A stretch of 64,000 nucleotides of DNA, from the NCBI RefSeq assembly GCF_030553055.1, contig NZ_CP130713.1, positions 1,798,001 through 1,862,000 on the forward strand, given 5' to 3'. The notes under the pieces were generated by a model. That model was not told the origin of the DNA. It searched no databases and saw only the letters and a program-made list of their open reading frames with translations. The position numbers were made by a program, and so were the translations under genes. Shown one piece after another: positions 53,064 to 60,645 of the stretch. Source of the DNA: Streptomyces sp. XD-27 (GTDB lineage Bacteria; Actinomycetota; Actinomycetes; Streptomycetales; Streptomycetaceae). Position 1 is the stretch's first letter. Each line of letters begins with the position of its first letter.

Positions 53064-54074
53064 GTGGAGAGCGTCATCGAGGGCAAGCCCGAGGTCGTCC
53101 GGCTCTCGCTGACGGTGCTGCTGGCCGAGGGGCATCTGCTGCTCGAGGACGTCCCGGGCGTGGGGAAGACCATGCTCGCCAAGGCGCTCGCGCGGTCCAT
53201 CGACTGCTCGGTGCGGCGCATCCAGTTCACGCCCGACCTGCTGCCGTCGGACGTCACCGGCGTGAGTATCTACGACCAGCAGCGCAAGGAGTTCGAGTTC
53301 AAGCCGGGCGCGATCTTCGCGCAGATCGTCATCGGCGACGAGATCAACCGCGCCTCGCCCAAGACCCAGTCGGCGCTGCTGGAGTCGATGGAGGAGCGGC
53401 AGGTCACGATGGACGGGCAGTCGTACGAACTGCCCAGCCCCTTCATGGTGGTGGCCACACAGAACCCCGTGGAGATGGAGGGCACCTATCCGCTGCCGGA
53501 GGCGCAGCGGGACCGCTTCATGGCCCGCGTGTCGGTCGGCTATCCGAGTCCGGAGGCCGAGCTGCGGATGCTGGACGTGCACGGCGGTACCTCGCCGCTG
53601 GACGACCTGCGGCCCGTCGCGCACGCGCACGAGATCGTCAAGCTCGTGGACGCCGTCCGCACCGTCCATGTGGCCGAGCCCGTCCGGCGGTACGTGGTCG
53701 AGCTGGTCGCCGCCACCCGCAACCACCCTGATCTGCGGCTCGGCGCCTCGCCGCGCGCGACGCTGCACCTGCTGCGGGCGGCCAAGGCGGCCGCGGCGCT
53801 CGCCGGGCGGGAGTTCGCGCTGCCGGACGATGTGCAGTCGCTGGCCGTGCCCGTGCTCGCGCACCGGCTGCTGCCCACGGCCCAGGCCCAGCTGAACCGG
53901 CGTACCTCCGAGCAGGTCGTGGCCGAGATCCTGCACCGGGTGCCGGTGCCGACCGCCGCGCCGCGCGCCGCGGCGCGCCCGGCGCCCGCCATGCCGCCGG
54001 CGGCACCGCCCGGTATGCCCCCCATGCCTCCGGTGGAGTACGGCCGGCAGCCGCCCGGCGTGCGGAGGGTGTGA
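53064..54074 (+). CDS. MoxR-family AAA+ ATPase
   Basis: From GTG 53064 there are 336 residues; the same frame is open back to 52974 and includes ten conserved-looking codons (LTATAERIRRS) before it, so the natural start has been lost (see the entry at 52960). Walker A is EDVPGVGKTMLAK, Walker B is IVIGDEINRASPKTQSALLESMEE, sensor 1 is VVATQNPVEMEGTYPLPEAQRDRF, and the lid domain follows with GASPRATLHLLRAAKA. The tail is Pro/Ala-rich. MoxR ATPases act as chaperones for partner proteins. DUF58 and transglutaminase genes follow, the standard partners. Loss of the N-terminal helix could weaken the protein; CTG 53031 is a possible weak start. Confidence 0.85.
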   Translation: MESVIEGKPEVVRLSLTVLLAEGHLLLEDVPGVGKTMLAKALARSIDCSVRRIQFTPDLLPSDVTGVSIYDQQRKEFEFKPGAIFAQIVIGDEINRASPKTQSALLESMEERQVTMDGQSYELPSPFMVVATQNPVEMEGTYPLPEAQRDRFMARVSVGYPSPEAELRMLDVHGGTSPLDDLRPVAHAHEIVKLVDAVRTVHVAEPVRRYVVELVAATRNHPDLRLGASPRATLHLLRAAKAAAALAGREFALPDDVQSLAVPVLAHRLLPTAQAQLNRRTSEQVVAEILHRVPVPTAAPRAAARPAPAMPPAAPPGMPPMPPVEYGRQPPGVRRV

Positions 54075-54120
54075 TGTCCGGCGGGGGACACCGCCGGGCG
54101 GCGGTGACGACGAGAGCGGG

Positions 54121-55440
54121 ATGCGGTCCGCGTTCTCCGGGCTGACGACACGGGGGCGTTCCTTCCTGGCCGCCGGGATCGCGGCGGCGGGGTGCAGCTT
54201 CGCCCTGGGACAGACCGATCTGCTGCGGGTCGGGCTGCTGCTCGCGGTGCTGCCGATCATGTGCGTCGTGGTGCTGTACCGCACGCGGTACCGGGTGGCG
54301 GGCAGCCGGCGGCTGAACCCCGGGCGGGTGCCCGCCGGTTCCGAGGCACGGGTGCACCTGCGGATCGACAACGTCTCGCGTCTGCCCACCGGACTGCTCA
54401 TGCTCCAGGACCGGGTGCCGTACGTGCTGGGGCCGCGCCCTCGGTTCGTGCTGGACCGGATCGAGCCGGGCGGGCGGCGTGAGGTGTCCTACCGGGTCCG
54501 CTCCGACCTGCGCGGGCGCTATCCCCTGGGCCCGCTCCAGCTGCGGCTGACCGACCCGTTCGGCATGTGCGAGCTGACGCGCGGGTTCAGCGCCTACGAC
54601 ACACTGACGGTGGTGCCGAGGGCGGAGCCGCTGCCGGCGGTGCGGCTCGCGGGTGAGGCCGCGGGGTACGGCGACGGGCGGAACCGCTCGCTGGCGCTGG
54701 CCGGCGAGGACGACGTGATCCCGCGCGGCTACCGCCACGGGGACGATCTGCGCCGCGTCCACTGGCGGTCCACCGCGCGCTACGGCGAACTGATGGTCCG
54801 GCGCGAGGAGCAGCCGCAGCGGGCGCACTGCACAGTGTTGCTGGACACCCGGGCCGTCGCCCACATCGGCGCGGGGCCGGACTCCGCCTTCGAATGGGCG
54901 GTGTCCGGCGCGGCCTCCGCGGCGGTGCACCTGCTGGAGCGGGGATACGCCGTCCGGTTGCTGACCGACACCGGCAGTTCGATCCCCGGTGCCGACGGGG
55001 TGGGCTTTTCCGGCTCGTCCCTGGAGTCGGCGGACACCGCCGGGATGCTGCTGGACGCCCTGGCCGTCGTCGACCACTCGGGCGGGGAGAGCCTCTCGTC
55101 CGCGTACGACGTGCTGCGGGGCGGGACCGAGGGGCTGCTGGTGGCGTTCCTCGGCGATCTCGACGAGGAGCAGGCCGCGATCGTGGCGCGGATGCGGCAG
55201 CGCAGCGGCGCCGCGGTGGCGTTCGTCCTGGACAACGCGGCCTGGACGCGGGGCGTGTGGCCGGCCGATCCCGGCGGGCTCCAGGCGCGGCTGCGACTGC
55301 TGCGCGAGGCGGGGTGGACGGCGCTGCTGGTCGGGCCCGGTGTGCCGCTGTCCCACCTGTGGCGGCACACCGATGCCCGGTTCGGGAACCGGGCGGACGC
55401 GGGTCCCGCGCCGACGGCGAGCACGATGGGGGTCTCATGA
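54121..55440 (+). CDS. DUF58 domain membrane protein
   Basis: A 439-residue protein. Two adjacent membrane segments (SFLAAGIAAAGCSFALG and LLRVGLLLAVLPIMCVVVLY) are followed by an extracytoplasmic beta domain and the DUF58 core RGYRHGDDLRRVHWRSTARYGELMVRREEQ. The C-terminal half resembles a von Willebrand A-like fold (CTVLLDTRA). Such proteins form an operon with MoxR ATPases and TgpA-like transglutaminases; a role in envelope assembly is inferred. The TGA overlaps the next ATG. Confidence 0.88.
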   Translation: MRSAFSGLTTRGRSFLAAGIAAAGCSFALGQTDLLRVGLLLAVLPIMCVVVLYRTRYRVAGSRRLNPGRVPAGSEARVHLRIDNVSRLPTGLLMLQDRVPYVLGPRPRFVLDRIEPGGRREVSYRVRSDLRGRYPLGPLQLRLTDPFGMCELTRGFSAYDTLTVVPRAEPLPAVRLAGEAAGYGDGRNRSLALAGEDDVIPRGYRHGDDLRRVHWRSTARYGELMVRREEQPQRAHCTVLLDTRAVAHIGAGPDSAFEWAVSGAASAAVHLLERGYAVRLLTDTGSSIPGADGVGFSGSSLESADTAGMLLDALAVVDHSGGESLSSAYDVLRGGTEGLLVAFLGDLDEEQAAIVARMRQRSGAAVAFVLDNAAWTRGVWPADPGGLQARLRLLREAGWTALLVGPGVPLSHLWRHTDARFGNRADAGPAPTASTMGVS

Positions 55441-57875
55441 GCGGTCGGGCGCGATTGGCGATCTTCGCGGCGGTGGCCACGCTGACGTCGGCGTGCGCAC
55501 TGCTGCCGCTGGTCCATCCGACCCGGTGGCTGCTTCAGGCGATCCTTCTGGTCTGCGTCCAGAGCGGGGTGGGCGTCGCGGCACGACGGGTCCCGCTGGC
55601 GCGGCCGCTGACTCTGGCGGCCCAGGTCCTGGTGACACTGCTGCTGCTCACCGCGGTCTTCGCGCGGGAGCGGGCGCTCGGCGGCGTGGTCCCCACCCCA
55701 CAGGCGTTCCAGGAGCTGGGCCGGCTGCTGCGGGCCGGTGCCGATGACGTCGGGCGGTACGCCATCCCGGCGCCGCTCACCGACGGCATCCGGCTGCTGC
55801 TGGTCGGCGGCGTGCTGGTGATCGGGCTCGTGGTGGACGCGCTGGCGGTGACGTACCGCAGCGCCGCGCCCGCCGGGCTGCCGCTGCTCGCGCTGTTCTC
55901 GGTGGCCGCCGGACTGTCGGACGACGGCCGCGACTGGCTGTGGTTCCTGCTGGCCGCGGGCGGCTATCTGCTGCTGCTCCTGGCCGAGGGCCGGGACCGG
56001 CTGTCGCAGTGGGGGCGGCTCTTCGCCGGTGGCGGTCCGCGCTCGCCGGACCGGATGGCGTCCGGGCCGGCCGCGGCGGGCGGAGGAGCGCCACTCGTCC
56101 CGGTCCGCACCGGACGCCGGATCGGCGCGCTGGCGCTGGGGGTCGCGCTCGCCGTGCCCGCGGCGCTGCCGTCGCTGGACGGCGGGCTGCTGGACCGCCG
56201 CGGGAACGGCAAGACGGGCGGCGGCGGGAGCAGCACGATCTCCGCGGTGAACCCGCTGGTGTCGCTGCAGAACAGCCTCAACCAGCCGAAGAACCGCCAG
56301 GTGCTCAGCTACCGCACCGATGCGGACACCACCAAGGACCTGTATCTGCGGATCGTCGCCCTGGACCAGTTCGACGGGACGGCGTGGAAGCCGTCGGAGC
56401 GCAAGGTCACGGATGTGCCGGAGACCCTGCCCCGGCCGCCGGGACTCGGCTCGGACATCCGCACCACCGAGATCACCACGTCCATATCGGCCGCCGAGTG
56501 GTACGCCCAGAGCTGGCTGCCGCTCCCCTACCCCGCCTCCAAGGTCGACATCGACGGCCGCTGGCGCTTCGAACCGGAAGGCCGCACGTTGGTCGGCGAC
56601 CGGGGGCAGACCACCAAGGGCGCGCGGTACCAGGTCTCCAGCCTGCGAGTGCAGCCGACCGCCGATCAGCTGGCCGCCGCTCCCGCCCCGTCCGCGCGGC
56701 TGCTGCGCGAGTACACCCAGGTGCCGGACTCCCTGCCGCCGGTGGTGCGACAGACGGCGGAGAAGGTGACAGCCGGGGCCCGCAACGCCTACGAGAAGGC
56801 CGTCAAGCTCCAGGACTGGTTCTCCTACGAGGGCGGGTTCCGTTACGACACGCAGGTGCGGGCGGGCACCGGAAGCCAGGCCATCGCGCGGTTCCTGGAG
56901 CAGAAGGAGGGCTTCTGCGTCCACTTCTCGTTCTCGATGGCGGCGATGGCCCGCACGCTGGGCATTCCGGCCCGGGTCGCGGTCGGGTTCACTCCGGGGA
57001 CGGCCCAGTCGAACGGCTCCATGTCGGTGGGCATCAAGGACGCGCACGCCTGGCCCGAGCTGTACTTCGAGGGCGTGGGCTGGACCCGCTTCGAGCCCAC
57101 CCCGAGCCGCGGCTCGCAGCCCGACTACACCATCGAGCCGATTCCGTCGGGCGACGACCCCGAGGTCCCGACGCCGCGGCCCAGCGGAGCGCAGCGCCCG
57201 CCGGTGGTGGCTCCTTCGCCCTCGGACAGCTGCCCGCCCGACGCGCGCAAGCTCGGCGACTGCGGTGCCGCGCCGCCCGCCCCGTCCGACGACGACTCGC
57301 AGAGCGGCGGCTGGACATCCCGCGCGACCACGATCGTGGGGTTCGGCGCGCTGGCGGGGCTGCTGATCGCGCTACCGCTGGCGCCGATGCTGTGGCGGCT
57401 GCGCGTCCGCAGGCGGCGGCTGGGCGGCTCCGGCGGTCGCACCCCCGAGGACGCGGCCGACCGCACCCTCGCGGCCTGGCGGGAGCTCGTGGACACGGCC
57501 TGGGACTACGGCATCGCACCGGACGACGCGCAGACCTCGCGCCGGGCCGTTGCCCGGATCACGGAGGCCGGGAGACTGGACCCGGCGGCGTCCGAGGCGG
57601 CGGGCCGGGTCGCGCAGGCGGTCGAGCAGGCGCTGTACGCCCCGCTGCCGCGCCCGGTGACCGGGCTGGCCGACGACGTGCGGCTGGTGATCACCGGCCT
57701 GAAGACCTCGGCAGGCCGGCGTACGCGGTGGCGGGCGCTGCTCGCCCCGCGGTCGGCCGTCCGACTGGTATGGGCGGGCTCGCAGCGCTGGTCCGTGTGG
57801 ACGGACCGCTGGAGCCGGGCATCCCGCCGGTGGACGCGCTGGTCCACGCTGCCGCGACGGGCCCGGCGCCAGTGA
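55437..57875 (+). CDS. TgpA-like membrane transglutaminase (DUF3488/transglutaminase-like)
   Basis: An 812-residue protein. The first 260 residues hold several membrane segments (DUF3488 region). The extracytoplasmic transglutaminase-like domain has the catalytic Cys in EQKEGFCVHFSFSMAAMARTLGIPARVAVGF and His in DAHAWPELYFEGVGWTRFEPTP; the third residue is Glu in FEPTP where many members have Asp. A Pro/Ser linker, one more membrane segment (TTIVGFGALAGLLIALPLAPMLW) and a cytoplasmic tail complete it. ATG 55437 overlaps the DUF58 stop (ATGA). It presumably cross-links or cleaves envelope proteins; the substrate is unknown. Confidence 0.88.
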   Translation: MSGRARLAIFAAVATLTSACALLPLVHPTRWLLQAILLVCVQSGVGVAARRVPLARPLTLAAQVLVTLLLLTAVFARERALGGVVPTPQAFQELGRLLRAGADDVGRYAIPAPLTDGIRLLLVGGVLVIGLVVDALAVTYRSAAPAGLPLLALFSVAAGLSDDGRDWLWFLLAAGGYLLLLLAEGRDRLSQWGRLFAGGGPRSPDRMASGPAAAGGGAPLVPVRTGRRIGALALGVALAVPAALPSLDGGLLDRRGNGKTGGGGSSTISAVNPLVSLQNSLNQPKNRQVLSYRTDADTTKDLYLRIVALDQFDGTAWKPSERKVTDVPETLPRPPGLGSDIRTTEITTSISAAEWYAQSWLPLPYPASKVDIDGRWRFEPEGRTLVGDRGQTTKGARYQVSSLRVQPTADQLAAAPAPSARLLREYTQVPDSLPPVVRQTAEKVTAGARNAYEKAVKLQDWFSYEGGFRYDTQVRAGTGSQAIARFLEQKEGFCVHFSFSMAAMARTLGIPARVAVGFTPGTAQSNGSMSVGIKDAHAWPELYFEGVGWTRFEPTPSRGSQPDYTIEPIPSGDDPEVPTPRPSGAQRPPVVAPSPSDSCPPDARKLGDCGAAPPAPSDDDSQSGGWTSRATTIVGFGALAGLLIALPLAPMLWRLRVRRRRLGGSGGRTPEDAADRTLAAWRELVDTAWDYGIAPDDAQTSRRAVARITEAGRLDPAASEAAGRVAQAVEQALYAPLPRPVTGLADDVRLVITGLKTSAGRRTRWRALLAPRSAVRLVWAGSQRWSVWTDRWSRASRRWTRWSTLPRRARRQ

Positions 57876-57903
57876 GCCCGGCCCGGTGAGGGCGACCGCC
57901 GTC

Positions 57904-57931
57904 CCGCCGCCCGGCCAGAGCCGGGCGGCGG
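57904..57931 (+). terminator. Terminator after the transglutaminase gene
   Basis: CGCCGCCCGGC-caga-GCCGGGCGGCG, an eleven- to twelve-base-pair stem, lies about 30 bases after the stop. Confidence 0.7.
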
Positions 57932-57952
57932 TGCGGGGCAGACAGCGGTGAG

Positions 57953-57978
57953 GGGCGGATGCCGTGCGGCATCCGCCC
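57953..57978 (-). terminator. Terminator after the DUF3040 gene
   Basis: GGGCGGATGCC-gtgc-GGCATCCGCCC is a perfect 11-base-pair stem with a four-base loop, 20 bases beyond the DUF3040 stop; it works with the previous hairpin at a convergent junction. Confidence 0.75.
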
Positions 57979-57997
57979 TCACCGATCAGATGATGTC

Positions 57998-58405
57998 TCA
58001 GTGCCCCTGTTCATCGCGGCGGCGCTGCCACCGCTCCTCGATGCGGTCCATCATCGAGCGGCGCTGACGGCCCTGGCGGCGGCCGGAGGCGGCTCCGCCG
58101 TGTCCGGCACCCCGCTCCCGCCGCTCCCCCGGCTTGGGCGCCTTGCGCCAGCCGGTCACCGCGAGCACGGCACAGCCGAGCATGACGAGGAACCCCACCA
58201 CGCTGACCCAGATCTGCTGGACAGCCACGCCGACCATGAGGAGCGCGATGCCCACCAGAAAACCAACGACCGCCTGGTAGACCCGTCGCCGGGTGTACGT
58301 GCGCAGGCCGCTACCCTCAAGCGCTGTCGCGAACTTGGGATCTTCGGCGTACAGCGCTCGCTCCATCTGCTCGAGCATGCGCTGCTCGTGCTCCGAGAGC
58401 GGCAC
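57998..58405 (-). CDS. DUF3040 small membrane protein
   Basis: A 135-residue protein. MPLSEHEQRMLEQMERALYAEDPKFA is the DUF3040 signature. Two membrane segments (VYQAVVGFLVGIALLMVGVAV and IWVSVVGFLVMLGCAVLAVTG) precede an Arg/Gly-rich basic tail (about 40 residues). Found next to division genes in many actinobacteria; function unknown. GTG 58405 has AGGAGG five bases upstream. A TATCCT box at 58457-58462 (minus strand) may be its -10. Confidence 0.88.
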   Translation of the reverse strand: MPLSEHEQRMLEQMERALYAEDPKFATALEGSGLRTYTRRRVYQAVVGFLVGIALLMVGVAVQQIWVSVVGFLVMLGCAVLAVTGWRKAPKPGERRERGAGHGGAASGRRQGRQRRSMMDRIEERWQRRRDEQGH

Positions 58406-58726
58406 AGAGTCCTCCTACTCGTCGGTCGCGGGGGTGCGACCGGGTGCGACCCTTTCAGGATAGGCAGGGAATCGCCCCCGTGAAACCCGCCCCTCTGCGC
58501 CAATTCACCCACCGGTACCGCTGTGGTGGACAGTGGCGCTGAAACCTGCATTCCCCACCCGCCGATCCGCCATGCCGAGCGGCGTCCCCTGATCATACGG
58601 GGCGAGGGCCCGCGACGGGGTTCCTGTGGCCCACTCCACCCGTCCCGACCTGCGGTTCGCACCGGGCGTGACGGGGCGTGGCGGGCGTGACGGGCGCGGC
58701 GTGGCGGGCGGGACGACGTGGCGCGG
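58406..58726. other. Intergenic region with GC-rich near-tandem repeats
   Basis: This 321-base stretch lies between the methyltransferase stop and the DUF3040 start. It holds the DUF3040 promoter candidate and, at about 58668-58722, several copies of GGCGTGACGGG / CGTGGCGGGCG. I see no gene in it. Confidence 0.4.
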
Positions 58727-59488
58727 TCAGCCCCGCTCGGCGAGGACGTGGAGCTGGGTCGCGATGGCGTGGAAGGCGGGCAGCTCCGCGGCGGCCGCCT
58801 CCAGCCGCATCAGCGCGTCGGCGGCGCCGGGCTCGGTGTCCACCAGCACGCCGGGCACCAGGTCGGCGAAGACGCGTACGCCGTGCACCGCGCCGACCTC
58901 CAGCCCGGCCGCGGTGACCAGCTCGGACAGCTGCTCGGCGGTGAACCGGCGCGGGACCGGGTCGCCCTTGCCCCAGCGGCCCGCGGGATCGGTCAGGGCG
59001 TGCCGGGCCTCGGTGAAGTGCCCGGCCAGCGCACGGGCGAGCACGGCGCCGCCGAGGCCTGCGGCCAGCAGGCTGAGGGTGCCCGCGGGACGCAACGCGG
59101 CGACGGCGTTGCGGACGCCCTCGGCCGGGTCGTCCACGTACTCCAGCACGCCGTGGCACAGCACGACGTCGTACTGGGCGCGCTCCACGACGTCGAAGAG
59201 TCCGTGGGCGTCGCCCTGGACGCCGCGCACCCGGTCGGCGACGCCCGCCTCGGCGGCCCGGCGCTCCAGCGCGAACAGCGCGTTCGGGCTCGGGTCGACC
59301 ACGGTGACGCGGTGCCCGAGCCGGGCGACGGGGACGGCGAACTTGCCGGTGCCGCCTCCGGTGTCCAGGACGTCGAGAACTCCCCCGGCCGGATCCGCGG
59401 TCTTGGCCCGGCGGTCCAGGGCGTCTTGGAGGACCTCCCACACCACAGCGGTACGGAGGGACGCACGGGGGCGCAGCGGGTCTGACAC
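58727..59488 (-). CDS. SAM-dependent class-I methyltransferase
   Basis: A 253-residue protein. VLDVLDTGGGTGKFAVPVARLGHRVTVVDPSPNAL is motif I with its acidic partner, GDAHGLFDVVERAQYDVVLCHGVLEYVDDP contains the later motifs, and a C-terminal region (RRFTAEQLSELVTAAGLEV) is typical of small-molecule or tRNA-modifying methyltransferases of the CmoA/SmtA kind. The substrate is unknown. GTG 59488 has GAGGAG nine bases upstream. Confidence 0.87.
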   Translation of the reverse strand: MSDPLRPRASLRTAVVWEVLQDALDRRAKTADPAGGVLDVLDTGGGTGKFAVPVARLGHRVTVVDPSPNALFALERRAAEAGVADRVRGVQGDAHGLFDVVERAQYDVVLCHGVLEYVDDPAEGVRNAVAALRPAGTLSLLAAGLGGAVLARALAGHFTEARHALTDPAGRWGKGDPVPRRFTAEQLSELVTAAGLEVGAVHGVRVFADLVPGVLVDTEPGAADALMRLEAAAAELPAFHAIATQLHVLAERG

Positions 59489-59799
59489 GGCGGATGGCTC
59501 CTCGGCGCGGCGCCGGCACCGCCTGCGGCGGTGACGACGAGTGACTGACGTCGGCGCCACCAGCCTATTGCCTCGCCGCCCGCCCGATGCCGCACAGGCT
59601 GCCCCGCGGCCGGTGCGTCTCCCCTCGCCCCCGCTCAACCCTCCTTGCCCTCACCCCGCCATCGGCCGCCGCGGGAGCGCCGGCGGCGAACAGGGCGCTC
59701 CCTTCGGTCAGTTCGTCGGGCGCCCCCCTGACAATCGGCTGTGACCTGCCTGAACGCCTCCGGTACGGAGCCCCCTCGCGAAGCCCGAGCGCCGTGCTG

Positions 59800-59833
59800 C
59801 ATAATTCTTTTGAACTGACCAGTCAGTTCAAAA
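59800..59833 (+). promoter_or_regulatory. Promoter and 26-bp TetR-type operator of the YhgE operon
   Basis: TTTTGAACTGAC (59808-59819) and GTCAGTTCAAAA (59822-59833) are perfect 12-base inverted arms around CA. CATAAT (59800-59805) is a good -10 box whose start point would fall inside the palindrome. This is the layout of a TetR repressor site, and a TetR gene closes the same operon (62830). Confidence 0.75.
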
Positions 59834-59862
59834 AGCAACCGGACGCTCCGAACGGAGGCCTC

Positions 59863-60645
59863 GTGGACACCACCCCACCGAAGGACACCGCGCGCGGGGC
59901 GGCGGTCCGGGCCGAGGGGCTCGGCGTCGCAGGAGCGCGCGGCTGGGCGTTCCGCCATCTCGGCCTCGCCGCGGGGCCCGGCGCGCTGATCGCCCTGACC
60001 GGCCCGTCCGGCTCGGGCCGCACCAGCGCGCTGCTCGCGCTCACCGGCCGTATGCGCACCTCCGCCGGGCACGCCGAGGTCGCCGGGCTGCGCCTGCCCC
60101 GGCAGATGTCCGCGGTCCGGCGTGTCTCCGCGCTCGCCCACGTACCCGGGGTCAGCGAGCTGGATCCGGCCCTCACCGTCGCCGAGCACCTGCGCGAACG
60201 CGCCCTCCTGGACCGCAGATTCGGCGGTTCGCCGCTGACCCTGCTGCGGCCGCGCCGCGAGAGGACGGCCGCGGCGAGGGCGCGGATCGACGCGGCCATG
60301 AAGGTGTCCGGTCTGGAGGCGGGCGCGCTGCCCAAGGGGCTGCGGACGTCCGTACGCGACCTGGAACGCCTGGAGACGCTGCGGCTCTCGGTGGCGCTGG
60401 CGCTGATCGGCCGGCCTCGGCTGCTCGCCCTCGACGACGTCGACCTGAAGCTCTCGGACACCGAGCGCGAACAGGCGTGGGCGATGCTGCGCGCCGTCGC
60501 GGCGGGCGGCACCACCGTCCTCGCGGTGTGCAGCCAGGCCCCCGACGGGGCGGTCGTCGTCTCGACCGCCGAGCGGCCCGAAGCCGAAGCCAACGAAAAC
60601 GAGGAGGGGGCCGACGATGCGGGCACCGAAGCTGGCCGCGCTTGA
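59863..60645 (+). CDS. Degenerate ABC ATPase-like protein, partner of YhgE/Pip exporter
   Basis: A 260-residue protein with an ABC ATPase fold but altered motifs. Walker A is GPSGSGRTS, with Arg in place of the invariant Lys. I see no LSGGQ signature; the matching place reads SVRDLERLETLRLSVALALIG. Walker B is RLLALDDVD, with Asp where the catalytic Glu is usual. It may bind nucleotide weakly and act as a regulatory or structural subunit. GTG 59863 has GGAGG four bases upstream. Its 3' end overlaps the next gene by 29 bases. Confidence 0.75.
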   Translation: MDTTPPKDTARGAAVRAEGLGVAGARGWAFRHLGLAAGPGALIALTGPSGSGRTSALLALTGRMRTSAGHAEVAGLRLPRQMSAVRRVSALAHVPGVSELDPALTVAEHLRERALLDRRFGGSPLTLLRPRRERTAAARARIDAAMKVSGLEAGALPKGLRTSVRDLERLETLRLSVALALIGRPRLLALDDVDLKLSDTEREQAWAMLRAVAAGGTTVLAVCSQAPDGAVVVSTAERPEAEANENEEGADDAGTEAGRA

